The position numbers and the translations under genes are program-made. The notes beneath the pieces are model-generated. The model was not told the origin of the DNA. It saw nothing but the letters and a program-made list of their open reading frames with translations, and made no database searches. DNA of 64,000 bases from Streptomyces colonosanans (GTDB lineage Bacteria; Actinomycetota; Actinomycetes; Streptomycetales; Streptomycetaceae): positions 1-64,000 of the forward strand of contig NZ_MLYP01000085.1 in assembly GCF_001866645.1 (NCBI RefSeq), written 5' to 3'. Below are positions 42,333 through 50,778 of this stretch, piece by piece. Each line of letters starts with the position of its first letter. The stretch's first letter is position 1.

Positions 42333-42350
42333 CCCCGGCTTCAGCCGGGG
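42333..42350. repeat. TnpB-element-like end hairpin
   Basis: CCCCGGC-TTCA-GCCGGGG, preceded by CTTGCGTGGAAA and followed by GAGGAAACGC. The left end of the TnpB element at 57.7 kb has CCCGGGCG-TTCA-CGCCCGGG, preceded by CTTGCGAGCAAC and followed by AGGAATCGC. The shared flanks and TTCA loop indicate a related, now solo, IS605-type end. Confidence 0.6.
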
Positions 42351-42507
42351 GAGGAAACGCCCCGGCCACGGTGCCGGGTAGTGGTGAAGTGTGCCCCACC
42401 GGCGATCCAACGCATCATGCGGGAGTCCTCCCGGACAACGCGATCGCTGGTGGGCGTGGAGTGCCACCGGACCGGGCAGGGGGCCGACCTGGCAGTCGCC
42501 CAGCACC

Positions 42508-42700
42508 GTGAAACTCAGAACGAAGGTCACTCGCGGGGCCGACAGCGCGGCTGCGGCCCTGGGTAAGGTGTTCAAGCCGGCCGAGTCCAGCCAGGCCCGC
42601 TGGCGCGCGATCACGGCCCCCATCGCGTCGCCCTCGTCCCGCAACGGCACCCGCTTCAAGAACGGTCACCTCGTCGAACGCCCCGCGGTCACCGCAGTCC
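42508..42700 (+). pseudogene. IS256-type transposase C-terminal remnant
   Basis: The plus strand reads ALGKVFKPAESSQARWRAIT-AP, then RNGTRFKNGHLVERP. This matches the A-x-x-x-A-Q-x-R-W-R-A-[VI]-x-A-P-H-L-V-A-L-V-R-x-G-x-x-F-x-x-G-x-L-x-E-R-P tail of mutator-type transposases. HLVALV appears only in another frame (HRVALV), so two compensating indels bracket it. The rest is lost. Confidence 0.5.
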
Positions 42701-42753
42701 GAACAACCGCGCTGATCGGTAACGACAATCACTCACCAGGAAGGCACCTCGGC

Positions 42754-43380
42754 ATGACCACCAAATACGACGTCAAGCGCGAGCTCAAGAAGTGCTACTC
42801 ACCCAAGAACACTGACTGGGAGCTTGTCGACATCCCCGAGCTCCATTTCCTCGCCATCGACGGGCACGGCGACCCGAACACCAGCGCCGCGTACGGCCGC
42901 GCGGTCGAGGCGCTCTACGCGGTTGCCTATACCGTTAAGTTCGCGAGTAAAGGCGAGCTCGACAAGGACTTTGTCGTGGGCCCACTTGAGGGACTGTGGT
43001 GGGCGGACGACATGGACGACTTCCTGGCCAGGCTCAAGGACAACTGGCGTTGGAGACTGCTCATCAACGTCCCTGACTGGATCACTGGCGACATGATCGA
43101 AGACGCCAGGCACACCGCCCTAATCAAGAAGAACCTTCCGGTCATTGCGGACGTTCGGTCAGAGACGCTACACGAGGGCACCAGCGCCCAGGTCCTCCAC
43201 ATCGGCCCTTACGACGACGAGACACCGATCCTGACCAGGCTCCACCACGAGTACCTCCCCGCCAACAACCTGCGGGAGGCGGGGCTGCACCACGAGATCT
43301 ACCTCAGCGACCCACGCAGGACTGACCCCGCCAAGCTCAGGACGATCCTGCGGCAACCCGTAGAAGCGCAATCCGGTTGA
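42754..43380 (+). CDS. GyrI-like small-molecule-binding protein
   Basis: A 208-residue protein of the stand-alone GyrI-like/SOUL-fold group: YSPKNTDWELVDIPELHFLA, IDGHGDPNTSAAYGRAVEAL, YAVAYTVKFASKGELDKDFV, VGPLEGLWWADDMDDFLARL, RWRLLINVPDWITGDMIEDA, then SAQVLHIGPYDDETPILTRL and LREAGLHHEIYLSDPRRTDP. These domains bind small hydrophobic cations or toxic compounds, and some hydrolyse cyclopropanoids. No DNA-binding domain is attached. ATG at 42754 follows CAGGAAGG. Intact, though the gene starts only 54 bases after the IS256 remnant. Confidence 0.85.
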   Translation: MTTKYDVKRELKKCYSPKNTDWELVDIPELHFLAIDGHGDPNTSAAYGRAVEALYAVAYTVKFASKGELDKDFVVGPLEGLWWADDMDDFLARLKDNWRWRLLINVPDWITGDMIEDARHTALIKKNLPVIADVRSETLHEGTSAQVLHIGPYDDETPILTRLHHEYLPANNLREAGLHHEIYLSDPRRTDPAKLRTILRQPVEAQSG

Positions 43381-43449
43381 GCGGCGTCGACGTGTCAGCG
43401 GAGGCCGATGCCCGCTGGCGAGGTTGGACAACAGTGCTCGTCGAACGAC

Positions 43450-44102
43450 CAGAAGAAATCTCGGTCTGACCGGCGAAGAGCAGGCCGGGCACGTCCTGGT
43501 CCTGGAACCGGACGGACCCCATCGGCACGAGGCGGTCCTGTACGTGCGGCACCACTTGCCGCGCACCGACGGCGGCGTCTACCGGGACCGGCGCTACGGC
43601 GAGTTCTGGGTCGGCCGGCGCCCCGGCCTCGACGAGACCGAGCGCATGACCGGCATCCGCTGCGCCCGGCCTCGGTGACCAGGGAATGCTGCCGCCGGGC
43701 CGCGACGCCACGGTCGATGCGGAACTCTCCGTGGTCCTGAACGAGTTGAGGCTGATCGAGGGTGCCTGGGAAGTGGGTCAACTGCAGTTCGCCGCGGATC
43801 ACACCGTCGCCGGTTTCGAAGACGTGGTGCGTGATCTGCCGCGCGTCCTCGCCCACCCGCGCGGCGAGGCGGAGATCTGTCTGGACGGGGTGTCGGAGGA
43901 GGGGCGGGTGCTGACGGTCGAGCCCGGCCTCTACCTCCAGCCCGACGACGACACGCTGCCCGACCAACTGCTGGGCATCGGCGTGCGCATCGAGGACGAC
44001 CTGGTCAACACCCCCGAAGGAGCTCGGTTGACGTCAGGTGCCCTGGCGCGCACTCCGGACGTGATCGAGGCGTGGTTGGGGGAGCTGATCGAGAGTCGCT
44101 GA
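43450..44102 (+). pseudogene. Aminopeptidase P (M24B), internally deleted
   Basis: Two pieces of a PepP-type proline aminopeptidase survive. The first is from the N-terminal domain: GHVLVLEPDGPHRHEAVLYV, DRRYGEFWVGRRPGLDETER-MTGIRCA. After a frame change near 43678 the second gives VVLNELRLIEGAWEVGQLQF, AADHTVAGFEDVVRDLPRVL and then jumps to the C-terminal LTVEPGLYLQPDDDTLPDQL, GIGVRIEDDLVNTPEGARLT. The metal-binding core is missing except the EPG region. The intact enzyme releases residues before (hydroxy)proline, so its position upstream of the hydroxyproline operon is suggestive. Confidence 0.75.
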
Positions 44103-44107
44103 GCCTC

Positions 44108-44136
44108 TTGGCAAGGGTAGTGCAATGTGAAATATT
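44108..44136 (+). promoter_or_regulatory. Promoter of the hydroxyproline operon (leaderless)
   Basis: TTGGCA (44108-44113) and AATATT (44131-44136) with a 17-base spacer resemble a housekeeping -35/-10 pair. The predicted transcription start falls at or next to the GTG at 44144, and there is no Shine-Dalgarno sequence, so the first mRNA would be leaderless. The AT-rich GTGAAATATTAC around the -10 could also be part of the GntR operator. Confidence 0.5.
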
Positions 44137-44143
44137 ACTTCGC

Positions 44144-45310
44144 GTGCCCACGAGAAGCTCTGCGGATCTCATCGTCATCGGGGCGGGTGTGGTCGGCGCG
44201 GCCTGCGCCTACTACGCGGCCCGCTCCGGCATCTCCGTCACCGTGATTGACCGTGGTGCCGTCGCGGGTGGGACCACGGGAGCCGGTGAGGGCAATCTGC
44301 TGGTCTCCGACAAGGAACCCGGCCCCGAGCTCGAACTGGCCCTGCTGTCCGTACGGTTGTGGCGTGAGCTGTCCGACCTTCTGCCACCCCGGATCGAGTA
44401 CGAGGCCAAGGGCGGGCTGGTTGTCGCTTCCGACGAGGCGTCCATGGCAGCCCTGCGGGGCTTCGCCGCCCGGCAGGAACGCGCGGGCGTGAAGGCGGAG
44501 CAGGCCACGGTCGACCAGCTCCGTGACCTGGAACCACACCTCGCCCCGGACCTGGCGGGCGGCTTCCACTACCCGCAGGACGCCCAGGTGCAGCCCGCAC
44601 TCGCCGCAGCGCATCTGCTGCGCGCCGCGGGCGGGCAGGGCTCCGGCGGGGTGCGCCTGCGGCTCGGTGAGGAGGTGATTGGCGTCCTGACGGGTGCGAA
44701 CGGGGAGGTACGGGGCGTACGCACGGCGAGCGGTGACGTGCGCGCTCCGTACATCGTGAACGCCGCCGGGAGCTGGGGCGGTGAACTCGCCCGGCTTGCC
44801 GGCGTGGGCCTGCCCGTGCTGCCCCGGCGCGGCTTCGTCCTGGTCACCGAGCCGCTGCCGCGCGTAGTGCGGCGCAAGGTGTACGCGGCCGACTATGTCG
44901 CCGATGTCGCCAGCGGATCGGCGGCGCTGCAGACTTCCGCCGTCGTCGAGGGCACCCCGTCGGGACCGGTCCTGATCGGTGCGAGCAGGGAACGGGTCGG
45001 CTTCGACCGCACGCTGTCGGTGGAGGCGCTGCGCCGCCTCGCGGCCCAGGCCACACGGCTGTTCCCGGTGCTCGCCGGGGTGCGCGCGATGCGGACGTAC
45101 GCCGGATTCCGCCCGTACCTGCCCGACCATCTGCCCGCGATCGGCCCGGACCCCCGCGTTCCCGGACTGCTGCACGCCTGCGGCCACGAGGGTGCGGGGA
45201 TCGGACTCGCCCCCGCAACCGGGCTGATCGTCGCCCGAGTTCTGTCCGGTGGCCAACTCCCGCTGGACATCGAGCCGTTCAGACCGCACCGGTTCGATGC
45301 AGCGGGATGA
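44144..45310 (+). CDS. D-hydroxyproline dehydrogenase, DAAO-like FAD subunit
   Basis: A 388-residue flavoprotein of the D-amino-acid/glycine oxidase family. It has the FAD motif LIVIGAGVVGAACAYYAARS, VAGGTTGAGEGNLLVSDKEP, YIVNAAGSWGGELARLAGVG, LPVLPRRGFVLVTEP and the C-terminal FAD loop RPYLPDHLPAIGPDPRVPG..HACGHEGAGIGLAPATG. In hydroxyproline operons this subunit oxidises cis-4-hydroxy-D-proline to 1-pyrroline-4-hydroxy-2-carboxylate. It is followed by the [2Fe-2S] and second FAD subunits, giving the heterotrimeric dehydrogenase. GTG at 44144 fits the promoter and the fold. Confidence 0.85.
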   Translation: MPTRSSADLIVIGAGVVGAACAYYAARSGISVTVIDRGAVAGGTTGAGEGNLLVSDKEPGPELELALLSVRLWRELSDLLPPRIEYEAKGGLVVASDEASMAALRGFAARQERAGVKAEQATVDQLRDLEPHLAPDLAGGFHYPQDAQVQPALAAAHLLRAAGGQGSGGVRLRLGEEVIGVLTGANGEVRGVRTASGDVRAPYIVNAAGSWGGELARLAGVGLPVLPRRGFVLVTEPLPRVVRRKVYAADYVADVASGSAALQTSAVVEGTPSGPVLIGASRERVGFDRTLSVEALRRLAAQATRLFPVLAGVRAMRTYAGFRPYLPDHLPAIGPDPRVPGLLHACGHEGAGIGLAPATGLIVARVLSGGQLPLDIEPFRPHRFDAAG

Positions 45311-45397
45311 CGCCCAGGACACCGGTCGGGTCTGTCTCCGACGGTGCGTCGACCGGACACCTGTCCTGCATGCCCTTACCTGAAAAGGAGCCGCTCC

Positions 45398-45718
45398 ATG
45401 GCGCGAGACCGAACCCCCGCCGGGCTTGTCGGTGCGGCACCCGAAGCCCCCTTCGAGATCACCTTCGACAGGCGCACGCTCACCGCGCTGCCTGGACAGA
45501 CCATCGCCGCCGCTCTCTGGTCGGCAGGCGTCCTCGCCTGGCGCACCACACGCCGCGACGGCCGTCCGAGCGGAGTCTTCTGCGGCATCGGTCAGTGCTA
45601 CGACTGTCTCGCCACGATCAATGATCTGCCCAATAGACGGGCCTGTCTGGTCCCCGCTCGCCCCGGCGACGTGATCACCACCCAGGAAGGGCACGGCCAT
45701 GCCGAACTCTCCGTCTGA
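45398..45718 (+). CDS. D-hydroxyproline dehydrogenase, [2Fe-2S] small subunit
   Basis: A 106-residue ferredoxin-like protein: FEITFDRRTLTALPGQTIAA, ALWSAGVLAWRTTRRDGRPS, GVFCGIGQCYDCLATIND, RRACLVPARPGD. The C-x4-C-x2-C..C ligand set is that of the small (HcnA/SoxD-like) subunits of multi-subunit D-hydroxyproline and opine dehydrogenases, which pass electrons from the DAAO-like flavin to the second flavoprotein. AAAAGGAG precedes the ATG at 45398. Its 3' end overlaps the next gene by 20 bases. Confidence 0.88.
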   Translation: MARDRTPAGLVGAAPEAPFEITFDRRTLTALPGQTIAAALWSAGVLAWRTTRRDGRPSGVFCGIGQCYDCLATINDLPNRRACLVPARPGDVITTQEGHGHAELSV

Positions 45719-47285
45719 CGAGGCGACCGATGACAGATACAGCGCGCTGTACGACCTCGCGGTGATCGGCGCGGGCTGCGCGGGCCTCGCGGGTGCCGTC
45801 GCGGCATCCGAACGGGGGCTGTCCGTAGCCCTGTTGGACGCGGCCGGACAGATCGGCGGCCAGTTCTACCGCCACCCCGCCCCGCCCCTCGGTGCGGTGC
45901 GCCCTCAGGCCCTGCACCATGACTGGTCCCTCTTCGCCGGCTTGCGCCGCCGCCTCGAGGCGAGCGACATCGTCCACCTCGCCGGGCACCATGTCTGGAC
46001 CGTGGTGCGAGAGGGCGAAGGGGAGTGGGCGGTGCACGCGGTCACGGCTGCGGACGGCACAGGCGAACGCCCCGCCCGCGTGCGGGCCCGCACGGTCCTC
46101 CTCGCAACCGGGGCGTACGAACGCCACCTCCCCTTCCCCGGCTGGACGCTGCCGGGCGTCGTGGCTGCCGGCGGAGCGCAGGCGATGCTGAAGTCCGGGC
46201 TCGTGCTGCCCGGCAGGCGCGTCGTCGTGGCGGGCAGCGGCCCGCTGCTGCTCGCCGTCGCTGCGTCACTCTCCGCCGCCGGGGCGCGCGTTCCCGCGGT
46301 GGTCGAGGCGTCCGGCTATACGGGGTACGCCCGCCGCCCCGGCGTGCTCGCCGCGAACCCGCACAAGCTGATGGAGGCCGTGATCCATGCTACGGGGCTT
46401 GTACGGCGCGGCGTGCGCCTGCGCACCCGCAGCGCGGTGACCCAAGTCCACGGCACCGACCGGGTGGAGGCGGTCACCGTCTCCCGCATCGACCGCGACT
46501 GGCGGCCCCTGCCTGGGACGGGCCGCCGGATTGCCTGCGACGCGCTCGCGGTGGGGCACGGTCTCGTCCCGCAAGTGGAACTCGCCACGAGCCTCGGGTG
46601 CGCGACGCGGCGGACCGAGGATGGCACGTACGCCCTCGCATTGGACGCGCTGCAGGAGACCTCCGTGCGAGGCCTGTGGGCGGCGGGCGAGACCGGCGGC
46701 ATCGGCGGTGCGGACCTCGCCCGCACCGAGGGCGAGCTCGCGGGCATCGCAGTGGCCGCCCGAACGCGCGGCCGTCCCGAGCTCGCCCGCGGTGGGCGCG
46801 TGCGAGAGCTTCAACGCCGCCGCGACGGCATGCGGGACTTCGCCGACGCGATGGCCGCCGTGCACGCGCCGGGCTCGGGCTGGGTGCACTGGCTCGACGA
46901 CGCGACGGACGTATGCCGCTGTGAGGAGGTGAGCGCCGGCGCCATCCGCGAGGCCCTCGCCGACTACGGCGCCCGTGACGCGCGCACCGTCAAACTCCTC
47001 ACCCGCGCGGGCATGGGCTGGTGCCAGGGCAGGATGTGCGGGGCGGCCGTGGCCTGCCTCGCGGCGGGAGCGGGCGCCGAATCCGCACCGGCGTCTCCCG
47101 AGCGTCGGCCCCTCGCGGTGCCCGTACCACTGGGAGTGCTCGGCTCACTCGAGCCGAGCGAACCGACCGCCACGCCCACCGGCCCGTCCGGGCAGCCCGA
47201 CGCGGCCGGTCCGGACGAGCCCGGCCGGCCCGTCGACGGACGAACTCGGCCATCGACTGCCGGACCCTGCAAGCCCGCCGACTGA
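45699..47285 (+). CDS. D-hydroxyproline dehydrogenase, large FAD/NAD subunit
   Basis: A 528-residue pyridine-nucleotide-disulphide-type flavoprotein: LAVIGAGCAGLAGAVAASER, GQIGGQFYRHP, TVLLATGAYERHLPFPGWTL, RRVVVAGSGPLLLAVAASLS and GLWAAGETGGIGGADLARTE. A C-terminal BFD-like iron-sulphur domain follows: VCRCEEVSAGAIREALADYG and GMGWCQGRMC. This is the HcnB/alpha-subunit architecture. A Pro-rich tail of about 60 residues, ending TAGPCKPAD, is longer than usual. Overlap with the small-subunit gene implies coupled translation. Confidence 0.88.
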   Translation: MPNSPSDEATDDRYSALYDLAVIGAGCAGLAGAVAASERGLSVALLDAAGQIGGQFYRHPAPPLGAVRPQALHHDWSLFAGLRRRLEASDIVHLAGHHVWTVVREGEGEWAVHAVTAADGTGERPARVRARTVLLATGAYERHLPFPGWTLPGVVAAGGAQAMLKSGLVLPGRRVVVAGSGPLLLAVAASLSAAGARVPAVVEASGYTGYARRPGVLAANPHKLMEAVIHATGLVRRGVRLRTRSAVTQVHGTDRVEAVTVSRIDRDWRPLPGTGRRIACDALAVGHGLVPQVELATSLGCATRRTEDGTYALALDALQETSVRGLWAAGETGGIGGADLARTEGELAGIAVAARTRGRPELARGGRVRELQRRRDGMRDFADAMAAVHAPGSGWVHWLDDATDVCRCEEVSAGAIREALADYGARDARTVKLLTRAGMGWCQGRMCGAAVACLAAGAGAESAPASPERRPLAVPVPLGVLGSLEPSEPTATPTGPSGQPDAAGPDEPGRPVDGRTRPSTAGPCKPAD

Positions 47286-47350
47286 TGGACCGGGCACCAC
47301 CTGCGGGTGCCGCTCACAACTCAGTGAAATGTCACAGAAGAGGCTCTTTC

Positions 47351-48283
47351 ATGACCGACACCACCACGTCCACCGCCTCCGACGCCATCTGGAACGCCGA
47401 CCGCCCGTGGCGCGGCATCATGGTCGCCACCGCACTACCCCTGCGCGACAACCTTGCCGTCGACTACGACGCCTACGCCGAGCACGTCCGCTGGCTCATC
47501 GACAACGGCTGCGACGGGGTGGTGCCCAACGGCTCCCTCGGCGAGTACCAGACACTCACCGACGACGAGCGTGCCCGTGTGGTCCGCACCGCCGTCGAGG
47601 CCGCGGGGGACGGCGCGCGCGTGATGCCGGGCGTCTCCGCCTACGGCAGCGCGGAGTCCCGCCGCTGGGCCGAGCAGGCCGCTGAGCAGGGCTGCGGGAG
47701 CGTCCTGCTGCTCCCGCCGAACGCCTACCGCGCCGACGAGGAGGCGGTACGCGCCCACTACGCGGACGTCGCGCGGGCCGGGCTGCCCGTCGTGGGCTAC
47801 AACAATCCCATCGACACCAAGGTCGATCTCACCCCCGCACTCCTCACCCAACTCCACGGCGATGGCAGCATCGTGGCCGTGAAGGAGTTCAGCGGCGATG
47901 TCCGCAGGGCCTACGAGATCGCCGAACTCGTCCCAGAACTCGACTTGTTGATCGGCGCGGACGACGTCCTGCTCGAACTTGCCCTGGCGGGCGCGGTCGG
48001 CTGGATCGCCGGCTACCCGAACGCCTTCCCCGCCACCTGCGCCGAGCTGTACCACGCCGCCGCCGCCGGCTGCCTCGACACCGCGCTCCCGCTGTACAAG
48101 TCCCTGCACTCGCTGCTGCGCTGGGACTCCAGGACCGAGTTCGTGCAGGCCATCAAGCTGTCCATGGACCTGGTCGGCCGCCGCGGTGGCCCCACTCGCC
48201 CGCCGCGCATGCCGCTGCCCGCCGCGACGGAGACCTTGGTCCGCACGGCGACCGAGAAGGCCGTTGCCCACGGCCTCCGCTGA
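47351..48283 (+). CDS. 1-pyrroline-4-hydroxy-2-carboxylate deaminase
   Basis: A 310-residue DapA-family class I aldolase-fold enzyme. GVVPNGSLGEYQTLTDDERA carries the substrate loop, VVGYNNPIDTKVDL the catalytic Tyr (Y150), and SIVAVKEFSGDVRR the Schiff-base Lys (K178). GADDVLLELALAGAVGWIAG completes the barrel. Among DapA relatives, the setting (hydroxyproline epimerase, D-Hyp dehydrogenase, semialdehyde dehydrogenase) points to the deaminase that makes 2-oxoglutarate semialdehyde and ammonia. ATG at 47351 starts 65 bases after the large subunit. Confidence 0.85.
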   Translation: MTDTTTSTASDAIWNADRPWRGIMVATALPLRDNLAVDYDAYAEHVRWLIDNGCDGVVPNGSLGEYQTLTDDERARVVRTAVEAAGDGARVMPGVSAYGSAESRRWAEQAAEQGCGSVLLLPPNAYRADEEAVRAHYADVARAGLPVVGYNNPIDTKVDLTPALLTQLHGDGSIVAVKEFSGDVRRAYEIAELVPELDLLIGADDVLLELALAGAVGWIAGYPNAFPATCAELYHAAAAGCLDTALPLYKSLHSLLRWDSRTEFVQAIKLSMDLVGRRGGPTRPPRMPLPAATETLVRTATEKAVAHGLR

Positions 48284-48314
48284 CCCCGATCGGCCTTAAA
48301 GGAAGGGACGTTCA

Positions 48315-49316
48315 TTGCGTACCCGTCACGTCTTTCACGCCGTCGACTCGCACACCGAAGGCATGCCCACCCGCGTGATCACCGGAGGTGTCGGGGTGAT
48401 CCCCGGCGCCACGATGGCGGAGCGCAGGCTCCACTTCATCGAGCACATGGACCACCTGCGCACGCTCCTGATGTACGAGCCACGCGGTCACGCCTCCATG
48501 AGCGGCGCGATCCTCCAGCCACCCACGCGCCCCGACGCCGATTACGGAGTGCTGTACATCGAGGTCTCCGGCGTGCTGCCGATGTGCGGACACGGCACCA
48601 TCGGCGTGGCCACCGTCCTCGTCGAGACCGGCATGGTTCCCGTCGCCGAAACCACGACCGTCCGCCTCGACACCCCGGCCGGACTCGTCACCGTCGACGT
48701 ACACGTCGAGGACGGCGCGGCGAAGTCGGCCACGCTCACCAACGTCCCCGCCTACTGTGTCGGCCTGGACCGCAAGGCGGACGTGCCGGGGTACGGGACG
48801 GTGACCTACGACCTCGCCTTCGGCGGTAACTTCTACGCCTTCGTCGAACTGGACGCGTTGGGGCTGCCGTTCGACCGGTCCCGCAAGGACGACCTGCTCA
48901 CGGCCGGGCTGGCCATCATGGACGCGATCAACGCATCGCCGGACCGCCCCGTCCACCCGGAGCAGCCCGAGATCGCCGGGGTCAAGCATGTCTACCTCGC
49001 CGCCCCCGGCTCCGACGCACACCGTTCACGCCACGCCATGGCCATCAACCCGGGCTGGTTCGACCGCTCGCCGTGCGGCACCGGCACCTCGGCACGGATG
49101 GCGCAGCTGCACGCCCGCGGCGCGCTGCCGCTGCACCGCGACTTCGTCAATGAGTCCTTCATCGGTACCGAGTTCACCGGCCGTCTCGTAGCGGAGACCG
49201 AGGTCGGCGGGATGCCCGCCGTCGTTCCCCGCATCACCGGGCGCGCCTGGATCACGGGCACCGCCCAGTACTTCCTCGACCCGGACGACCCCTTCCCCGG
49301 AGGCTTCCTCCTGTGA
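48315..49316 (+). CDS. 4-hydroxyproline 2-epimerase (proline racemase family)
   Basis: A 333-residue proline racemase fold. Both catalytic cysteines are present: C91 in VLPMCGHGTIGVATVL and C254 in RSPCGTGTSARMAQL. A Thr at the second place would indicate a trans-3-hydroxyproline dehydratase, so this enzyme should be a true epimerase or racemase, here interconverting trans-4-hydroxy-L-proline and cis-4-hydroxy-D-proline. Further motifs: HAVDSHTEGMPTRVITGG, GNFYAFVELD. The start is TTG at 48315, after AAAGGAAGGG. Its stop overlaps the next start (GTGA). Confidence 0.9.
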   Translation: MRTRHVFHAVDSHTEGMPTRVITGGVGVIPGATMAERRLHFIEHMDHLRTLLMYEPRGHASMSGAILQPPTRPDADYGVLYIEVSGVLPMCGHGTIGVATVLVETGMVPVAETTTVRLDTPAGLVTVDVHVEDGAAKSATLTNVPAYCVGLDRKADVPGYGTVTYDLAFGGNFYAFVELDALGLPFDRSRKDDLLTAGLAIMDAINASPDRPVHPEQPEIAGVKHVYLAAPGSDAHRSRHAMAINPGWFDRSPCGTGTSARMAQLHARGALPLHRDFVNESFIGTEFTGRLVAETEVGGMPAVVPRITGRAWITGTAQYFLDPDDPFPGGFLL

Positions 49317-50695
49317 CCACCGCCCTGGCCCCGATTGTCTCGCGCAACCCGGCCGATCCTTCCGACGTCCTGGTCCGCGCCCCCGCTCCGGGGGCCTTCA
49401 CCGCGGTCCACGCCGTGGAACGGGCTCGTGTCGCCCAGCCCGGCTGGTTCGCGGCCGGCGCGGCTGCCCGCTCGGCGGCGCTGGGCGCGGTCGCCGCTGC
49501 CGTGGAGGCCGCCGCGGACGAACTGGCAGCCCTCGCCGTACGCGAGGTGGGCAAGCCGCTCACCGAAGCACGCGCCGAAGTGGCCCGCACCGCCGCGATC
49601 TGGCGGTACTACGCCCAGGCTTCCTTCGAGCCCAACGGTGCGGTCCACGAACCGGCCGCCGGTGGGGGGTTGCTGCTCACCCGCCGTCGCCCGCATGGAG
49701 TCGCGGGTCTGATCACCCCGTGGAACTTCCCCTTCGCCATCCCCAGTTGGAAGGCGGCCCCGGCGCTCGCGACCGGCAACACCATCGTCCTGAAGCCCGC
49801 GCCGGAAGCGACCGCGTGCGCCCAGCGCCTGGCCGAGATCGTCCACCACGCCGTACCTTCCCGGGTGTTCACCGTGCTGCCCGGTGGCCCCATCGAGGGG
49901 AACGCCGTCGTTTCCGCTGCCGACGTGGTCTCCTTCACCGGCTCCACGGCGGTTGGCCGGAAGGTCGTCCGCACCGCCACCGCGCGAGGCATCCCGGTCC
50001 AGGCCGAGATGGGCGGGCTGAACGCGGCGATCGTCCTACCCGACGCGGATATCGCCCGGGCCGCCGCGCACATCGCCGACGCGATCGCCGGATACGCGGG
50101 GCAGAAGTGCACCGCCACCAGCCGCGTCATCGCCGTCGGCGCCGCCTTCGACCCGCTGCGCGAGGCTCTCACCGAGGCGCTGCGAGCGCGTCCAGCGGGC
50201 GACCCCGCTCATCCCGCAACGGTGTGCGGACCGGTCATCAGCCAGCAGGCCCGCGATCGCGTGATCCAGGCGAGACAAGGCCTGCCCGAACTCGCGGGCG
50301 CCGCCGTCCTCGAGGAGACGAACGGCTGGTACGCGGCCCCGGCCCTGGTCGAGAAGGTACCACCGGGCCACCGACTGCTGAGCGAGGAGGTCTTCGGGCC
50401 ACTGGCAGCACTGCTGCCCGCCGACGATCTGGGTCACGCGGTACGGATCACGAACTCCGTCCCGTACGGCCTGGTCACCTCTGTGCACACCGCCTCGCTC
50501 GATGCGGCGCTGCACGGGCTCGACCACCTCGACACTGGCATGATCCGCGTCAACGCCCCATCCACGGGCGTCGACTTCCATCTGCCCTTCGGTGGGGCCA
50601 AGGCCTCCAGCCACGGCCCACGCGAACAAGGACATGACGCCCTGGCGTTCTACACCAGTGGCCGCACCTACACACTGGCACCCGCACATCCGTAG
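49313..50695 (+). CDS. 2-oxoglutarate semialdehyde dehydrogenase
   Basis: A 460-residue aldehyde dehydrogenase: GLITPWNFPFAIPSWKAAPA, LATGNTIVLKPAPEATACAQ, FTGSTAVGRKV, AEMGGLNAAIVLPDADIARA (catalytic Glu E232), YAGQKCTATSRVIAVG (nucleophile C266), SEEVFGPLAALLP and the C-terminal TGVDFHLPFGGAKASSHGPR. In this operon it should oxidise 2-oxoglutarate semialdehyde to 2-oxoglutarate with NAD(P)+, feeding the TCA cycle. The GTG start overlaps the epimerase stop by four bases, so translation is coupled. Confidence 0.88.
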   Translation: MTTALAPIVSRNPADPSDVLVRAPAPGAFTAVHAVERARVAQPGWFAAGAAARSAALGAVAAAVEAAADELAALAVREVGKPLTEARAEVARTAAIWRYYAQASFEPNGAVHEPAAGGGLLLTRRRPHGVAGLITPWNFPFAIPSWKAAPALATGNTIVLKPAPEATACAQRLAEIVHHAVPSRVFTVLPGGPIEGNAVVSAADVVSFTGSTAVGRKVVRTATARGIPVQAEMGGLNAAIVLPDADIARAAAHIADAIAGYAGQKCTATSRVIAVGAAFDPLREALTEALRARPAGDPAHPATVCGPVISQQARDRVIQARQGLPELAGAAVLEETNGWYAAPALVEKVPPGHRLLSEEVFGPLAALLPADDLGHAVRITNSVPYGLVTSVHTASLDAALHGLDHLDTGMIRVNAPSTGVDFHLPFGGAKASSHGPREQGHDALAFYTSGRTYTLAPAHP

Positions 50696-50778
50696 GCCCC
50701 CGCGAGAACAACATGACATTGTACTCTGGTGATTCGCTCGGCCGCGAGGGCACGGGGCACGAAGGGAACACCACCGTC

